This document shows positions 30,301-40,047 of a stretch of DNA of 64,000 nucleotides, in pieces. Numbering within the stretch: position 1 is the first letter of the stretch; every line of letters starts with the position of its first letter. The translations under genes were made by a program, and so were the position numbers. The notes beneath the pieces are model-generated. The model was given only the letters and a program-made list of their open reading frames with translations. It was not told where the DNA came from and did not search any database. The stretch covers positions 620,001-684,000 of the forward strand of contig NZ_JBCNJT010000002.1 in the NCBI RefSeq assembly GCF_039596395.1, read 5' to 3'. Origin of the DNA: Fluviicola sp. GTDB lineage: Bacteria > Bacteroidota > Bacteroidia > Flavobacteriales_D > Crocinitomicaceae.

Positions 30301-33300
30301 AACCATGGAACCAACTCGTTGACACCGCTGGTAACTTTTACGTGCTGCTTTACAAAGATGGATTGCATTAATCCGCTGGATTGTGTGAGATCACGGAAGT
30401 ATTGATTGCGTAATTCTGTATTGGCAGTACTGAATGGTAAAGTTCCGTCAATCGATTGAGGCAATTCATAAATCAGTACGTTATTCGGAACTACTCCTTC
30501 ATCAAAATCACCTGTTAGATTCAGGTAATCCCGCATAAATGGCCAGTTTGTTCCGGAGGTTACTCCGCTCAGTGATGAGTTGTGATAACTGGACGATAAA
30601 TACGTACTTTGATCCCAGGTTCCAGCATCCAGGATATCTTTCAATTCAGACACAGCCATCATTCCTTTCAGATCAATGTGTCTCATCGTTTTGCGATTTT
30701 GAACAGTCGTATATGAATCAGCTTCATATTCAAACTCAATGGTACCATTTGCAGGAGTGTCAATTCTTTTGAGCTTCCATGCTTTTGCATTTAATGCAGC
30801 AACAGATGGATCCTGATCCGTATAAGGAAAAACATCGTTCGGTTTGTTCGGATCAATGGCTTTCTTTTTCCCCCATCCATCAGTTACCGGGCTGTAATCC
30901 GGATTTTCTGCTGCTGATGTAGGGTACTTAAATTCGTAATGATAGAGGGAATTTTCCTGGGATGTACCGCTATATGACCTTACTTTTGTAAGAGTCAGTT
31001 TACCCGTTTGACCTGGTATGGTGCTTATATTCGAAGGATTATTTTTGCACAATTCATAGGTGTATTCAAATTCAATGGTTTGAAGTGGTTTTACAGAACC
31101 TCCGTTTACCGGATCGATTCTTTCCGAGCGGTTGTAAATCTTAATAAACTTCAACCGTTTTAACTTTGCAGCGGAATTTAAAGCACCATTTTCATCCGTC
31201 ACACCAACTGCATCATCCCTGTCTTCTAAAACGAATTCAGCAATTAAGTTTTTCGATTCGATTTGTTTCGGGTACCACACCTCTTTCTCACCATAGGCAT
31301 AATTTGCCATATCATCGAGGTTGGTTCCTAATAACCCCCTGTTAAATGTTGCCTGGTTAACTCCCATCGGAAAGCGCCATTTATAAGGAGTTGTTTTATC
31401 AAAAAGACGCGTGTATTTGAAGTGATAATAATTCCCGATATCATCCAGACTCGGACCATTATCTGTTCTGTCTACATAATCGGAGCTCAGCATTTCTGTT
31501 AGTAAAAAGGAATGCGGATAAGCCGGAACTACCGATTTATCAAAATAGTGGGATTCGCCCCTGGTATTGCTAATAGAATTATCCGTCCCCGGACTGTAAG
31601 AAACCAAACCGTCTCCATCAGGATCTGTTTGTCCTGTCATTGAAAAAGTAACTTGTGCAGATTTCAGTTCATATGCAGGAATCCCAAAAACATACCGGGT
31701 TCCGTCTGTATTCATTGTTTCTATAGCTGATAAATGATTGGCATAATGCGGATCATTCGAACCTATTCCTGGTTCAATACGTTTTTGAACATTAGAAGCT
31801 CCGGTACTTGTAAAGTACTGAAAGCCTGCCTCACCTGCAAAAGCACTGTATTCTTCTGCTGTATAAGGAGCAAAATAATTTGCCCTTACACGGGTATTTG
31901 CTGCATTAATCGAAGTTGAATTAATGGCGCTCGAAAAAGTTGCATTCTCATTTTGGATATTTCCAGTTAGTCTTACTTCTTTTTCATTGTCATAAAGTTC
32001 AAAAGTCGGGTAAACAGGCTGTGCTCCTCCCAAGGTATTCAGATCGCCCAAGTCCTCCGGTGTCATTTCACCGGATGCTTTAAAGTAGACCGAATTATCA
32101 AATTTATTTCCTTTGGATTCGGGAGTAAAGTGAAGTCTCGCATTATTGTCATTAATTGCAGTAAACTCTCCTGATTCTACGTCACCGTCACCGTTAATGG
32201 TAGATCCGGCGATACCTAAAGTTCCGATAGTTGGAGGAGTTGTAGACTGTACATATCCTAGTGAAAAGCTGCCTCCTGTATTGTCATTACTCATTTTAGA
32301 TGCTGCATCCTCATAAGTTCCCACATCCATTCTTCTTCCCCGGTATGTTCCTCCGAATCCCATGGCACTGACACTGAAAATGTCGTAGGTCTGAAATGAA
32401 AATGGAAGGTTTACCATTTCTTTGGAATACTCATAATCGTTTATCCGGTTAAAATCCATCAATGGGGTAGTGGTTCCGTATCCATTGGGTGCAACAGCAT
32501 AGTTGTCGTATTTGTTGCTGTGATAATAACCGATAGCAGGCTGAATAATTTTGGAATCTGCATTTCTGGCTATGGTAATTTGAGTGTCATAGTCGGTTGA
32601 AATAAAACCGATTTTTAAGGTACTGATGCCTAATTTAACCCCGAAAAAGAAATCTGTACCGAATGAACCGGAATTACCATAGGAGTTCATGCGCACGCTT
32701 GGAAGGGAAGTAATTGTACCATAAGGTAAAACCGAACTGGTCCCGTAGGAAGCACTAAGGCCATACTTCCCCTTGGTCTTGGCATTATTTTTTGTTTTGT
32801 CTTTATCTTCATATCCAAGACTTGCGTTGAAAGAATGTGTTTTTGCTACCAATCCCTGGCGACTTTGAAAGCTTTGTCCATAAGTGTATCCCAATGCGGC
32901 CCCGATACCCTGGGAACTCCCGTTGTCACGACCCGCAGAGAGCCCGTAACTGGTGTTTGTGCCCACCCCTCTTTTGGTATCCGAACTATAACCCAATCCA
33001 AAGGTCGGCGCTACGTATAATCCTGATTTTTCATACCCGAATGATAAGGAAGCCTGCAGTCCGAAATCAAAAGTCTTCCCATTCCCCAAATAAGTATTGC
33101 TATAACTTCCCCACAGCGCCGTAACCTGCAGACCTAAATTGGCATATTTCGAACCTCCCAGACCAATACCATATCCCAGATATCCACCCTGTTTGAATCC
33201 GTCAGTAACATCATTTGCCTGGTTGAATGTTCTTTCTACAGTCTGTTCTCCGTTAAATTCATCGGGTAAGCCTCTCATAGTGCGGTTCACCGCTCCGACA

Positions 33301-33755
33301 TTTAAATCCCAACCCAGTCCTACCCAGGATGCTTCGGTATTCATGTTAATGTTGGAGCTATAACTTAGCGCTAAAGCATAACCTTCAATATCTGCAATCG
33401 GAATTGAGTAGGTTAAATCACCGGTAAATTTATCAACCATTCCATCAGTACTCGATACGGTATAACCGGATGTTTCAGATTGTCCGGGACCTCCTGACAT
33501 CGTCTTTAAAGTCGTCGATAGATTTGCGTTAGTTTGCCGGTTTACTTTTACAGCTTTGTCGGAATTTTCCTCGCTGAGATTTGCAATGAATCGGGCAAAA
33601 TTCAACTCTTTTTTATTTTCAATCAATTGAAAGTTACCCGGAACATTATACTGCATGGCGTAAACAACCGGGGATGCACAGTTGATCAACATGGTTATAA
33701 GCAATAAGCTACTTATTCCTTTCAAAACCTGCTTGTTATTTTTTAGATGGTGCAT
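27345..33755 (-). CDS. Exported SpvB-like/YD-repeat partner of the RHS toxin
   Basis: The protein has 2136 residues. The N-terminus is basic then hydrophobic (KGISSLLLITMLINCASPVV), a signal peptide; the Cys could be a lipobox but its context is weak. Residues about 85-150 read like an SpvB/TcB N-terminus (DGMVDKFTGDLTYSIPIADI, ALALSYSSNINM, ASWVGLGWDLNVG). A Gly-rich beta region, possibly barrel-like, spans about 185-380. Long beta-rich stretches follow; near 1930-2090 is a carbohydrate-binding-like domain (SRHSGINSLKLTS ... GSSVNFDDFRI) and the end is a YD strand (FYNYDENNNLVRVRV). I infer that it wraps or displays the RHS protein as TcB does for TcC. Gaps of 9 and 11 bp to its neighbours indicate one operon. 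Confidence 0.75.
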   Translation of the reverse strand: MHHLKNNKQVLKGISSLLLITMLINCASPVVYAMQYNVPGNFQLIENKKELNFARFIANLSEENSDKAVKVNRQTNANLSTTLKTMSGGPGQSETSGYTVSSTDGMVDKFTGDLTYSIPIADIEGYALALSYSSNINMNTEASWVGLGWDLNVGAVNRTMRGLPDEFNGEQTVERTFNQANDVTDGFKQGGYLGYGIGLGGSKYANLGLQVTALWGSYSNTYLGNGKTFDFGLQASLSFGYEKSGLYVAPTFGLGYSSDTKRGVGTNTSYGLSAGRDNGSSQGIGAALGYTYGQSFQSRQGLVAKTHSFNASLGYEDKDKTKNNAKTKGKYGLSASYGTSSVLPYGTITSLPSVRMNSYGNSGSFGTDFFFGVKLGISTLKIGFISTDYDTQITIARNADSKIIQPAIGYYHSNKYDNYAVAPNGYGTTTPLMDFNRINDYEYSKEMVNLPFSFQTYDIFSVSAMGFGGTYRGRRMDVGTYEDAASKMSNDNTGGSFSLGYVQSTTPPTIGTLGIAGSTINGDGDVESGEFTAINDNNARLHFTPESKGNKFDNSVYFKASGEMTPEDLGDLNTLGGAQPVYPTFELYDNEKEVRLTGNIQNENATFSSAINSTSINAANTRVRANYFAPYTAEEYSAFAGEAGFQYFTSTGASNVQKRIEPGIGSNDPHYANHLSAIETMNTDGTRYVFGIPAYELKSAQVTFSMTGQTDPDGDGLVSYSPGTDNSISNTRGESHYFDKSVVPAYPHSFLLTEMLSSDYVDRTDNGPSLDDIGNYYHFKYTRLFDKTTPYKWRFPMGVNQATFNRGLLGTNLDDMANYAYGEKEVWYPKQIESKNLIAEFVLEDRDDAVGVTDENGALNSAAKLKRLKFIKIYNRSERIDPVNGGSVKPLQTIEFEYTYELCKNNPSNISTIPGQTGKLTLTKVRSYSGTSQENSLYHYEFKYPTSAAENPDYSPVTDGWGKKKAIDPNKPNDVFPYTDQDPSVAALNAKAWKLKRIDTPANGTIEFEYEADSYTTVQNRKTMRHIDLKGMMAVSELKDILDAGTWDQSTYLSSSYHNSSLSGVTSGTNWPFMRDYLNLTGDFDEGVVPNNVLIYELPQSIDGTLPFSTANTELRNQYFRDLTQSSGLMQSIFVKQHVKVTSGVNELVPWFAKIDVDYGGVTAIGILPPTAVGDDYKYGYVVLKPTIVNDKDGKKNGNVFHPLQRAAIEFARRNLADVVYGATASASADQELILDKSVAMKKTDINALMSDKGWVSTLITDFSTVRVYSPTPKFGGNGRVSQITYKDNWEAVSGEDIPGVYTWKYTYTSDEAQGNAAFEPAGIIDECALYSWDTYVNVLKKFPDETKFNPTPLALPLYPDPIIGYEKVKVEMTGVENRGYSETEFITSKKYPVLFQKTVINKSVETDKPSNFLTGKTTNRFAFSQGFSIQTNDFHGKEFRSSIYAYDKPLPGQDPMPSLQEQVTYSYRDLATPLPMLKNNGVVTNEYVAQEYDIHADTKFVSNEVTNRETAFGVSLKFLYSPPYVIPIPIFGITKTSRTEAFYSAAVVKHINRSAIVENIETRTFNSVNKAKNILYDYQSGNVLLSSLNDEYNDNKDNDKLNDELYSMVYPSHWYYKSLRDKSSSQNAVFNVTVGAGGVISGMDHLLSPGDVIRFVSPALTGTVWIAKKNTTTNGDLFLMTMTGLSAFGTPGYPNTGSYTVEIIRSNRENRLNETMENFVTKKDPFDETTNTLTFPTNASSEIIHSSALTYRDRNNIKCGIPSSKEASYSNNEATLNQSLNPYLYGMRGDLVVDNTYEWQSERVQASHDYRTRFDGAYLNFTPFYTLSGGNWVKHSFPVEPPVATSGWRPGEKISTYDVFGKVLESKNQLNLYSSVLYGYNAQLNLLPVASAVNARQQEIAFEGFEDLNYYPLSNLGNNVPHLNFTVSASQVDATSRHSGINSLKLTSLSSLTATAGIETACIAEEAQDGTANSFVVTECNCIEPFKPTFGSYIIGAWVKNTDPTLPANGTITVSIPGATTPSYTFTASGPVIDGWQRIEGVFKIDGTATGMTIKLNHTSGSSVNFDDFRIHPEMASMTTTVYDAKTLLPMATHDSNNFTMFYNYDENNNLVRVRVETIEGIKTVSETETGGKKK

Positions 33756-33764
33756 GGCTGGAAA

Positions 33765-35045
33765 TTAGTTGTTATATAAAAAGCGGAGATAGCGTTTTTC
33801 TCCCGTTGGATTTTGTAATTCAAGGATATAATACTTTCCTACAGTCAAACCTAAGGTGGAGAGAGTCATATTATAAGTATTATCGTCATAATTGTATGGA
33901 AGTTTCATAAAGGTATTACCTACAGGAAAAGTGGTTCCATTAAAATCGCAGGAAGCTTTTTTGACATAGTCTTCATCATAAATGGTAAATGGAAGAAATT
34001 TACCCGGTTCAATGCTGTATTCTTCCTGGTAATAAAACTTCAGTTTTCCTTCAACTGCTGAAACATACCCGCCGTCCAACTCTCGCTTCACTTCTGCCGG
34101 ACTGGTATTACTGTTTGTCCTGGCTGCACAAGGAAAATAGGTTATGACGTTCTGTGCTTCCGTATTTAATTGATCTGTAAAAATGGTGACTTTTAATAAG
34201 CCTGTTTGAGTGAAATTCGGTGAAACATTTGTTGGAGAATCATTTAACTGGATCACGCAAGTTGAAGCTGAATTTACTCTGAAGAATCTCACCCGATCAG
34301 TACTATTACTTGATAATGTGGTTGTAACATAACTGGTTCCATTGTAATATTTCAATTTTATGGATGAGGCAGAAGCCGTTGATTGTCGTATCTCAATGTA
34401 TTGATAATTACCTGCTGGAGTAAAAGTAGAAAGGTCTGAAGGTGGATTAAAGACACAATACATGGTATTTGGATAAGTTGTTGCAGTCTTCTTTTGAAAT
34501 TCAATAAACCCATAATACCCGGATGATGTGTTAAATGATTGCTCCCATCCATACGTGTTTCCACTTGTTGTCAGATTCCTGTAAATACTATTCAATGTTG
34601 TTCCACTGATCATTTCACTTTGAGATTCCCAACTCACCTGGTAACCAACCCAAATGTGCTTTGAAAAATTAACATTGACATTATTTCCGGATCCATCCTT
34701 GGTGGTTATTGTTCCTGTAAAATAGTAATGACCAGGAGGTATATTGGATACCGTTCCTGACGGGTTGGTATTAGCATATAATGCTAAATGATCATAAAAA
34801 AAATCGGACACCCCGGTTACATAGTTGTCATAGTACAATTTTAATGATGTGATTCTGGTAGATGAAAGCCAACCGTTTGAAGGTACCAGCGTATAACTAC
34901 AACTTCCGAGGCTGGGTGTACATGTGTTGTGAGTAACTGTTGTATTAACAGCCACGGTAGGAGTTTGACTCCAAGCAGAAAGCCCACTTAACAATCCTAT
35001 TGTTAAGACAAGGATCTTTATCATTTCAATTCTCTTACTATTCAT
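33765..35045 (-). CDS. Exported protein of unknown function in the RHS operon
   Basis: The 426-residue product starts with MNSKRIEMIKILVLTIGLL and a cleavage-like SAWSQ, a Sec signal peptide; an internal ATG at 35024 would give a shorter one. The mature part is rich in Thr, Ser and Tyr and predicted beta, with Ig-like strands. The end, YYILELQNPTGEKRYLRFLYNN, resembles the end of a beta-sandwich and a little a T9SS C-terminal domain, but I do not claim one. I do not recognise a family. It lies 9 bp before the SpvB-like gene and 10 bp after the 124-residue protein, so it probably belongs to the same transcript and may help surface assembly or binding. Confidence 0.7.
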   Translation of the reverse strand: MNSKRIEMIKILVLTIGLLSGLSAWSQTPTVAVNTTVTHNTCTPSLGSCSYTLVPSNGWLSSTRITSLKLYYDNYVTGVSDFFYDHLALYANTNPSGTVSNIPPGHYYFTGTITTKDGSGNNVNVNFSKHIWVGYQVSWESQSEMISGTTLNSIYRNLTTSGNTYGWEQSFNTSSGYYGFIEFQKKTATTYPNTMYCVFNPPSDLSTFTPAGNYQYIEIRQSTASASSIKLKYYNGTSYVTTTLSSNSTDRVRFFRVNSASTCVIQLNDSPTNVSPNFTQTGLLKVTIFTDQLNTEAQNVITYFPCAARTNSNTSPAEVKRELDGGYVSAVEGKLKFYYQEEYSIEPGKFLPFTIYDEDYVKKASCDFNGTTFPVGNTFMKLPYNYDDNTYNMTLSTLGLTVGKYYILELQNPTGEKRYLRFLYNN

Positions 35046-35055
35046 TGGTCAATGT

Positions 35056-35430
35056 TTAATCAAATTCTACCAGCAGCAATTCCTCTTTAATCACTCCCTC
35101 GATTCTGGCCCTCAACCAAATTTCAATTGCTTTGGTAGGAAAAACGCCCAACTGAATGGTAAATGTATGTTGGATCGCGTCATAAGTAAAACCTGGAAAT
35201 GTTGAGATTCCATTTGACATATTGTGGTTTCCCTGGTACAAGTTAGTATGTAAGCTATCAGCTGATGTTACTTCAACCTCGACCAACATAGAATCAGTTA
35301 GATTGGCTTCACCGGTTAAATGAAATTCAAAACCGGAGGGAATTGAATCATAAAAGTCTTGATAGACAACAAATCCCTGGCTAAAAGCAGTCGGGGACTG
35401 GAGAAGTAAGAAAATAAAAATAAGTCTCAT
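35056..35430 (-). CDS. Small exported protein, first gene of the RHS operon
   Basis: The product has 124 residues from the ATG at 35430, chosen because it begins directly with a signal peptide (MRLIFIFLLLQSPTAFSQ); an in-frame ATG 66 bp upstream adds residues without signal character. The mature part is about 106 residues, acidic, with alternating hydrophobic residues suggesting a beta-sandwich (LVEVEVTSADSLH, HTFTIQLGVFPTKAIEIWLR). I do not recognise a family. It precedes the 426-residue exported protein by 10 bp. No perfect promoter box was found upstream, although the region between 35431 and 35702 must hold one. Confidence 0.65.
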   Translation of the reverse strand: MRLIFIFLLLQSPTAFSQGFVVYQDFYDSIPSGFEFHLTGEANLTDSMLVEVEVTSADSLHTNLYQGNHNMSNGISTFPGFTYDAIQHTFTIQLGVFPTKAIEIWLRARIEGVIKEELLLVEFD

Positions 35431-35702
35431 TAGGTGACTTTTTAGGTTGCAAAACAAAAATGTGTTTCCCGAATAGGAACCATTCTTTAAGATCAATGCA
35501 CAATTGAAATATAAAACCCAAAATTACCTGAAAGGATTAAGGCGAAGGTTGTTGTTCCAGAAGGTTGATCTTAATACATCGCGAAAATAGCAATGTGTTT
35601 TGAAAAAAACTAATGAATTGTGTTAAAAAGGAATTATTTTTTCAATCAGTTATTGTAAAAACTTGGTGTTCACGGATTAAGATGAAAGTCTCCCTTAAAA
35701 GT

Positions 35703-36926
35703 CTAATCTCTTATTAATTGGAAAAATCCTGAAGCATGCAAATCCGAAGAATTTAATGAATTTTCTGCTTCTATCCTCCAAAAATACACACCTTCTACCG
35801 CCGGTTTATCATCAACCACACCATTCCAGCCGGTTTCCATATCCTGCGTTTCATATATTAAATTTCCCCAACGATTGTAAATGGATAGTCTGGCATTAGT
35901 AATCAATCGAAGCTTAACTGGAACTAATAAATCATTTACCTTATCTCCATTGGGGGTAAAAATATTCGGAAATTCAATCAGTGATTCACACATATCTTGA
36001 CTCAAATCGGCTGCCGAAAAAATGACTGTGTCCTGATACTTGCAACCATTAATATAAGCTTCTACAATATATTGTCCCGTGTCTGAAACCGTAAAAACGG
36101 TTGCTTCCACGGCATTTTGCCAAATTACATCTGTTGCAGTTGTGCTGAAGTCATATTGGTAGCTATCTAAGGGACACAAAAACTTATCTGCTCCAAGAAT
36201 TTCCATTTGCGGTTTGTAGTCAGCTGTATCCAATGGGATGACAAACACATTATCGATGTAAAAATAGGCTCTTTTCATAAGGGCCTGTGGGTTAAACATT
36301 TCAACGGTTGCATCATCATCTGTCAAATAGCAACCGATAGATAAGAACTTTTCTGTTCCATTTGCGGTAATTGTATCTGATACCAGGATCCAGTTGACTG
36401 TATCTTTGATCGTTGAATTTGAAATTAACAACTCAACATCAGGGTTTGATTGTAGTATTTGTGTAGGACGGCTATCAAAAAATTTCAAGCCAATTTCATT
36501 AATGCTGTAAGCCGCTTTATCTCCTACACTAGTATAAAATCCCACATAATACTGATGTCCTTGTTTCAGGCTGCATTCTAGCTCCTTGCACATGTATTCT
36601 CGAGCATTATCATCATTAATGGACGGATCATACGCATACTCAATTAACCCGGCATAAACCGCCCCTTCCTGAGGAAATTGATGCCCTGCAAAATTGTTCG
36701 GAACCTGCATATTTGTATTCGGAGCACAAGGTGCAAATAAATCAGGTGAGCCCATAATTCCATTTAAAGGGATCATCCAGTCTGTCGCATAAGTAATAGT
36801 AACTGAGCCCTGATTGACCGGACAGTTATTTAGGATTTCAAAGCTTCCGTTTTTGACCAAATTTTGGGAGCTACAGTGAAATCCTATCAATATAGTTAAG
36901 ATATATAAGATTTGTTTAAGCAACAT
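35703..36926 (-). CDS. T9SS-secreted protein with gliding-motility-associated C-terminal domain
   Basis: The product has 407 residues. A signal peptide (MLLKQILYILTILIGFHCSS) is followed by NLVKNGSFEILNNCPVNQGS, the start of a beta-sandwich domain common in Bacteroidota surface proteins (residues about 20-230). A short Ig-like segment follows (YQYDFSTTATDVIWQNAVEA, about 250-300). The last 85 residues are a type B sorting domain: FPNIFTPNGDKVNDLLVPV, LSIYNRWGNLIYET, TGWNGVVDDKPAVEGVYFWR. This domain directs export through the type IX system to the surface or medium. Its ligand is unknown. It is separated by about 270 bp from the RHS operon, so co-transcription is not evident. Confidence 0.85.
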   Translation of the reverse strand: MLLKQILYILTILIGFHCSSQNLVKNGSFEILNNCPVNQGSVTITYATDWMIPLNGIMGSPDLFAPCAPNTNMQVPNNFAGHQFPQEGAVYAGLIEYAYDPSINDDNAREYMCKELECSLKQGHQYYVGFYTSVGDKAAYSINEIGLKFFDSRPTQILQSNPDVELLISNSTIKDTVNWILVSDTITANGTEKFLSIGCYLTDDDATVEMFNPQALMKRAYFYIDNVFVIPLDTADYKPQMEILGADKFLCPLDSYQYDFSTTATDVIWQNAVEATVFTVSDTGQYIVEAYINGCKYQDTVIFSAADLSQDMCESLIEFPNIFTPNGDKVNDLLVPVKLRLITNARLSIYNRWGNLIYETQDMETGWNGVVDDKPAVEGVYFWRIEAENSLNSSDLHASGFFQLIRD

Positions 36927-37189
36927 GATGAATGATTTTCAAAAAATAAAATTAGTGCTTTTGCGATGAATATACTTTCCAATTTTTAATACAACCTTTA
37001 GGTGCAGACGGCTTAAACTATTAGGGTCGTGACAATCTAAATCTACTAAGTTAAACTTAGTATCAATATCTCCAGCAATTGCTTCCCCTTGTACGGAAAA
37101 TCGCAACTCACTTGTTTTAAGTATTACTAAATCATTTTACTAAAAGATTAGCAAGACACATCTTTGTAGAAACTTTTAAACTTAAAACA

Positions 37190-37591
37190 ATGACTCAGAA
37201 ACCTTCATTTGCATTTATCGCTGCCAGCTGGGTGGCTTTCGGAACAGGATTGATCGGATACTTTGCCGGAGTATTCGGAAACAAGGAACTTCAATTGTCT
37301 GACAAAGGATATTACTTCACCGTGATTATGTTCGCACTTTTTTCCGTAATCAGTGTGCAGAAAAGCGTGCGTGACCGCCTGGAAGGAGTTCCGGTAACAG
37401 ATATCTATTACGGAATCTGTTGGTTTTGCACCATTCTTTCCATCGCTCTGCTCGTTGTTGGTTTGTGGAATGCCAACATGTGGGGAAGTGAAAAAGGATT
37501 CTTCGCTTTCTCATTCGTACTCGCCGTATTCGGTGCTGTCGCCGTTCAGAAAAATACCCGCGACTCCATTTCTAAGGAGAAACCTTTCTAA
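37190..37591 (+). CDS. YiaA/YiaB-family inner membrane protein
   Basis: The 133-residue product has four hydrophobic segments arranged as two repeats of a two-helix unit: FAFIAASWVAFGTGLIGYFA with YYFTVIMFALFSVISVQKSV, then YYGICWFCTILSIALLVVGL with GFFAFSFVLAVFGAVAVQKN. Both repeats end in VQKxxRD, typical of the YiaA/B two-helix family. Function is unknown in all bacteria I know of. It is a single-gene unit followed by a hairpin terminator at 37649-37678. Confidence 0.85.
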   Translation: MTQKPSFAFIAASWVAFGTGLIGYFAGVFGNKELQLSDKGYYFTVIMFALFSVISVQKSVRDRLEGVPVTDIYYGICWFCTILSIALLVVGLWNANMWGSEKGFFAFSFVLAVFGAVAVQKNTRDSISKEKPF

Positions 37592-37648
37592 ATCAAACCG
37601 GCCGCTTTCCAAAAGGAAACCATTCACTTGATCAATCACCACCTAAAG

Positions 37649-37678
37649 AACCTTGTTTATTTTGATAAACAGGGTTTT
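37649..37678 (+). terminator. Terminator after the YiaA/B-family gene
   Basis: AACCTTGTTTAT (37649-37660) pairs with ATAAACAGGGTT (37665-37676), with one G-U pair and a TTTG loop, followed by a T-run. Confidence 0.7.
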
Positions 37679-37771
37679 ATGTTTTACACTGTTTCCATTT
37701 CGGAACACGCAAAGTTTAACAATATTAACGCAGGAATTCACTCATTTAAGCCCTTTTTGAAATAAGAAGCG

Positions 37772-37779
37772 TATCTTTG
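37772..37779 (+). promoter_or_regulatory. Bacteroidota -7 box for era
   Basis: TATCTTTG matches the TAnnTTTG consensus exactly and lies 19 bp before the era ATG. A TTTTTG stretch lies upstream but at shorter spacing than usual, so the -33 box is unclear. Confidence 0.55.
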
Positions 37780-37798
37780 CACCTAAATTTCTCAAAAT

Positions 37799-38674
37799 AT
37801 GTCTCACAAATCAGCTTTCGTAAATATTGTTGGCAGCCCAAATGTTGGTAAATCGACGCTTATGAACGGATTGGTGGGCGAAAAGCTTTCCATCGTTACT
37901 TCCAAGGCGCAAACCACGCGTCACCGGATTCACGGCCTGGTAAACGGCGACGATTACCAGATTGTTTTCTCGGATACTCCGGGAGTAGTGAATGCTTCCT
38001 ACAAGCTGCATGAAGCGATGATGAGCTACGTGGAAAGTTCTTTCAAGGATGCCGACATTTTGCTCTTCATTACCGATATGAGCGAAAATGAAATGAATCA
38101 CAAAGAAACGCTTGAGCGTATTGTGAAATTGCGCATCCCGGTTTTGCTGATCCTGAACAAAATTGATTTGGCCGATCAAACAAAACTGGAAGAACGCGTG
38201 CAGTACTGGAAAGAAAAAGTTCCGAATGCGGAAATTATCCCCACATCTGCGTTGCACAAATTCAACATCGATGTGATCTGGAACCGCATTTTGCAATTGG
38301 CTCCGGAAGGCCCGGCATATTTTGATAAGGATGAATTATCCGACCGTCCGATGCGTTTCTTCGTTTCGGAAATGATCCGCGAAAAGATCTTTTTGCATTG
38401 CGACAAAGAGGTGCCTTATGCCTGCCAGGTCGAGATTGAATCCTACAAAGAAGGAGATAACATTACGCATATTCGCGCGCTGATCATCGTAGAACGCGAT
38501 TCTCAAAAAGGAATTATTATCGGGAAAAAAGGCGATATGTTGAAGCGTATCGGCCGCGATGCCCGTTTGGATATGGAAGCTTTCTTAGGTCAAAAGGTAT
38601 TCCTGGAGACTTTCGTAAAAGTGGACAAAGACTGGAGAGCCAGTGAACAAAAATTGAAAAAGTACGGGTATTAA
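37799..38674 (+). CDS. era: GTPase Era
   Basis: Era (291 residues) is an essential GTPase that binds 16S rRNA and helps 30S subunit maturation. The G domain is complete: G1 GSPNVGKS (residues 12-19), switch I around TTRHRIHG, G3 DTPG (59-62), G4 NKID (120-123) and G5 TSAL. The C-terminal KH RNA-binding domain contains IIIGKKGDMLKRIG (about 240-253) and ends in the usual VDKDWR segment. Length is normal. It precedes der by 53 bp in the same direction; the two ribosome-assembly GTPases probably share a transcript from the box at 37772. Confidence 0.97.
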   Translation: MSHKSAFVNIVGSPNVGKSTLMNGLVGEKLSIVTSKAQTTRHRIHGLVNGDDYQIVFSDTPGVVNASYKLHEAMMSYVESSFKDADILLFITDMSENEMNHKETLERIVKLRIPVLLILNKIDLADQTKLEERVQYWKEKVPNAEIIPTSALHKFNIDVIWNRILQLAPEGPAYFDKDELSDRPMRFFVSEMIREKIFLHCDKEVPYACQVEIESYKEGDNITHIRALIIVERDSQKGIIIGKKGDMLKRIGRDARLDMEAFLGQKVFLETFVKVDKDWRASEQKLKKYGY

Positions 38675-38727
38675 GTCCCGGGATTATCTATAACGCAGTG
38701 CTGTGAAGTACGTCTAAAAAACAAGAA

Positions 38728-40038
38728 ATGGGAAATATAATTGCCATCGTAGGACGCCCGAATGTTGGAAAGTCCACCCTGTTTAACCGCTTAACCGAAA
38801 GTTCTCATGCCATCGTAAAAGAAGTAAGTGGTGTAACCCGCGACCGCATCTATGGCCGTGGCGAATGGAACGGGATTCCGTTCTCTGTGATCGATACCGG
38901 TGGTTACGTGCGAGGTTCGGAGGATATCTTTGAAGGAGAAATCCGCAAGCAGGTTGAAATCGCGATCGAAGAAGCAAACGTCATCTTATTCGTAGTGGAT
39001 GCTACCACCGGAATCGTGGATTTGGATGAAACGGTTGCAAACATCCTTCGCAAAACCAAAAAGAAAATTTTAGTGATCGCGAATAAGGTCGACAACAACG
39101 ATCGTGTTGGAATGTCTGCTGAATTCTGGTCATTCGGTTTAGGAGATGTATTCGATCTTTCTGCCGCAAATGGTTCGGGAACAGGAGAAATCCTGGATGA
39201 AGTAGTCAAATACTTTGACAAGGAAGATCCACGCGGAGAAGAGGAAGCAAATTTGCCGCGTATCGCAGTAGTAGGAAAACCGAATGTGGGTAAATCTTCC
39301 ATGATTAATGCCTTTACAGGTGAAGAGCGAAACATCGTAACGAATATTTCCGGTACAACACGGGATTCAATCGATACACGCTATAAAGCGTTCGGTTTTG
39401 ACTTCATGCTGATCGATACGGCCGGTATCCGGAAAAAAGCAAAAGTTACCGAAGACATTGAATACTATTCGGTCCTTCGTTCGGTTCGCACCATTGAAGA
39501 TTCGGATATCTGTATTTTCATGATTGATGCAACCGAAGGAATTCAAAAGCAAGACCTGACCATTTATTATATGATCGAGAAAAACCACAAAGGGGTGGTT
39601 GTGTTGGTCAATAAATGGGATTTGGTGGAAAAAGACACCATGACCGCTGTGGAGTACGAAAAGAAACTGAGAAACGATCTGGCTCCGTACAACGATGTTC
39701 CGATCATCTTTACTTCTGCCCTTACGAAACAGCGTATCCACAAAGCTTTGGAAAAAGCGATGGAAGTATATGAAAATCGCACGAGAAAGATCTCCACTTC
39801 AGAATTGAACGATGTATTACTGCCGATCATTGACAGCAATCCGCCGCCATCTTTGAAAGGAAAATATGTGAAGATCAAATACGTACAGCAGCTTCCGACT
39901 CATGCTCCGGCATTTGCATTCTTCTGTAATTTACCGCAGTATATCCCGGATTCGTATAAGCGATTTTTGGAAAACCGCCTGCGTGAAATGTACAATTTTG
40001 AAGGAGTTCCGGTTAGAATTTACTTCCGTAAGAAATAA
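38728..40038 (+). CDS. der: GTPase Der (EngA)
   Basis: Der (436 residues) has two tandem G domains and acts in 50S ribosomal subunit assembly. The first domain has GRPNVGKST (residues 9-17), DTGG and NKVD; the second, from about residue 175, has [13 protein letters not shown] and NKWD. The C-terminal KH-like domain includes [17 protein letters not shown] and ends [13 protein letters not shown], the usual Der terminus. Length and motif order are standard. It lies just downstream of era and is followed by a 40-bp palindromic terminator. Confidence 0.97.
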   Translation: MGNIIAIVGRPNVGKSTLFNRLTESSHAIVKEVSGVTRDRIYGRGEWNGIPFSVIDTGGYVRGSEDIFEGEIRKQVEIAIEEANVILFVVDATTGIVDLDETVANILRKTKKKILVIANKVDNNDRVGMSAEFWSFGLGDVFDLSAANGSGTGEILDEVVKYFDKEDPRGEEEANLPRIAVVGKPNVGKSSMINAFTGEERNIVTNISGTTRDSIDTRYKAFGFDFMLIDTAGIRKKAKVTEDIEYYSVLRSVRTIEDSDICIFMIDATEGIQKQDLTIYYMIEKNHKGVVVLVNKWDLVEKDTMTAVEYEKKLRNDLAPYNDVPIIFTSALTKQRIHKALEKAMEVYENRTRKISTSELNDVLLPIIDSNPPPSLKGKYVKIKYVQQLPTHAPAFAFFCNLPQYIPDSYKRFLENRLREMYNFEGVPVRIYFRKK

Positions 40039-40047
40039 TAATTCTAT

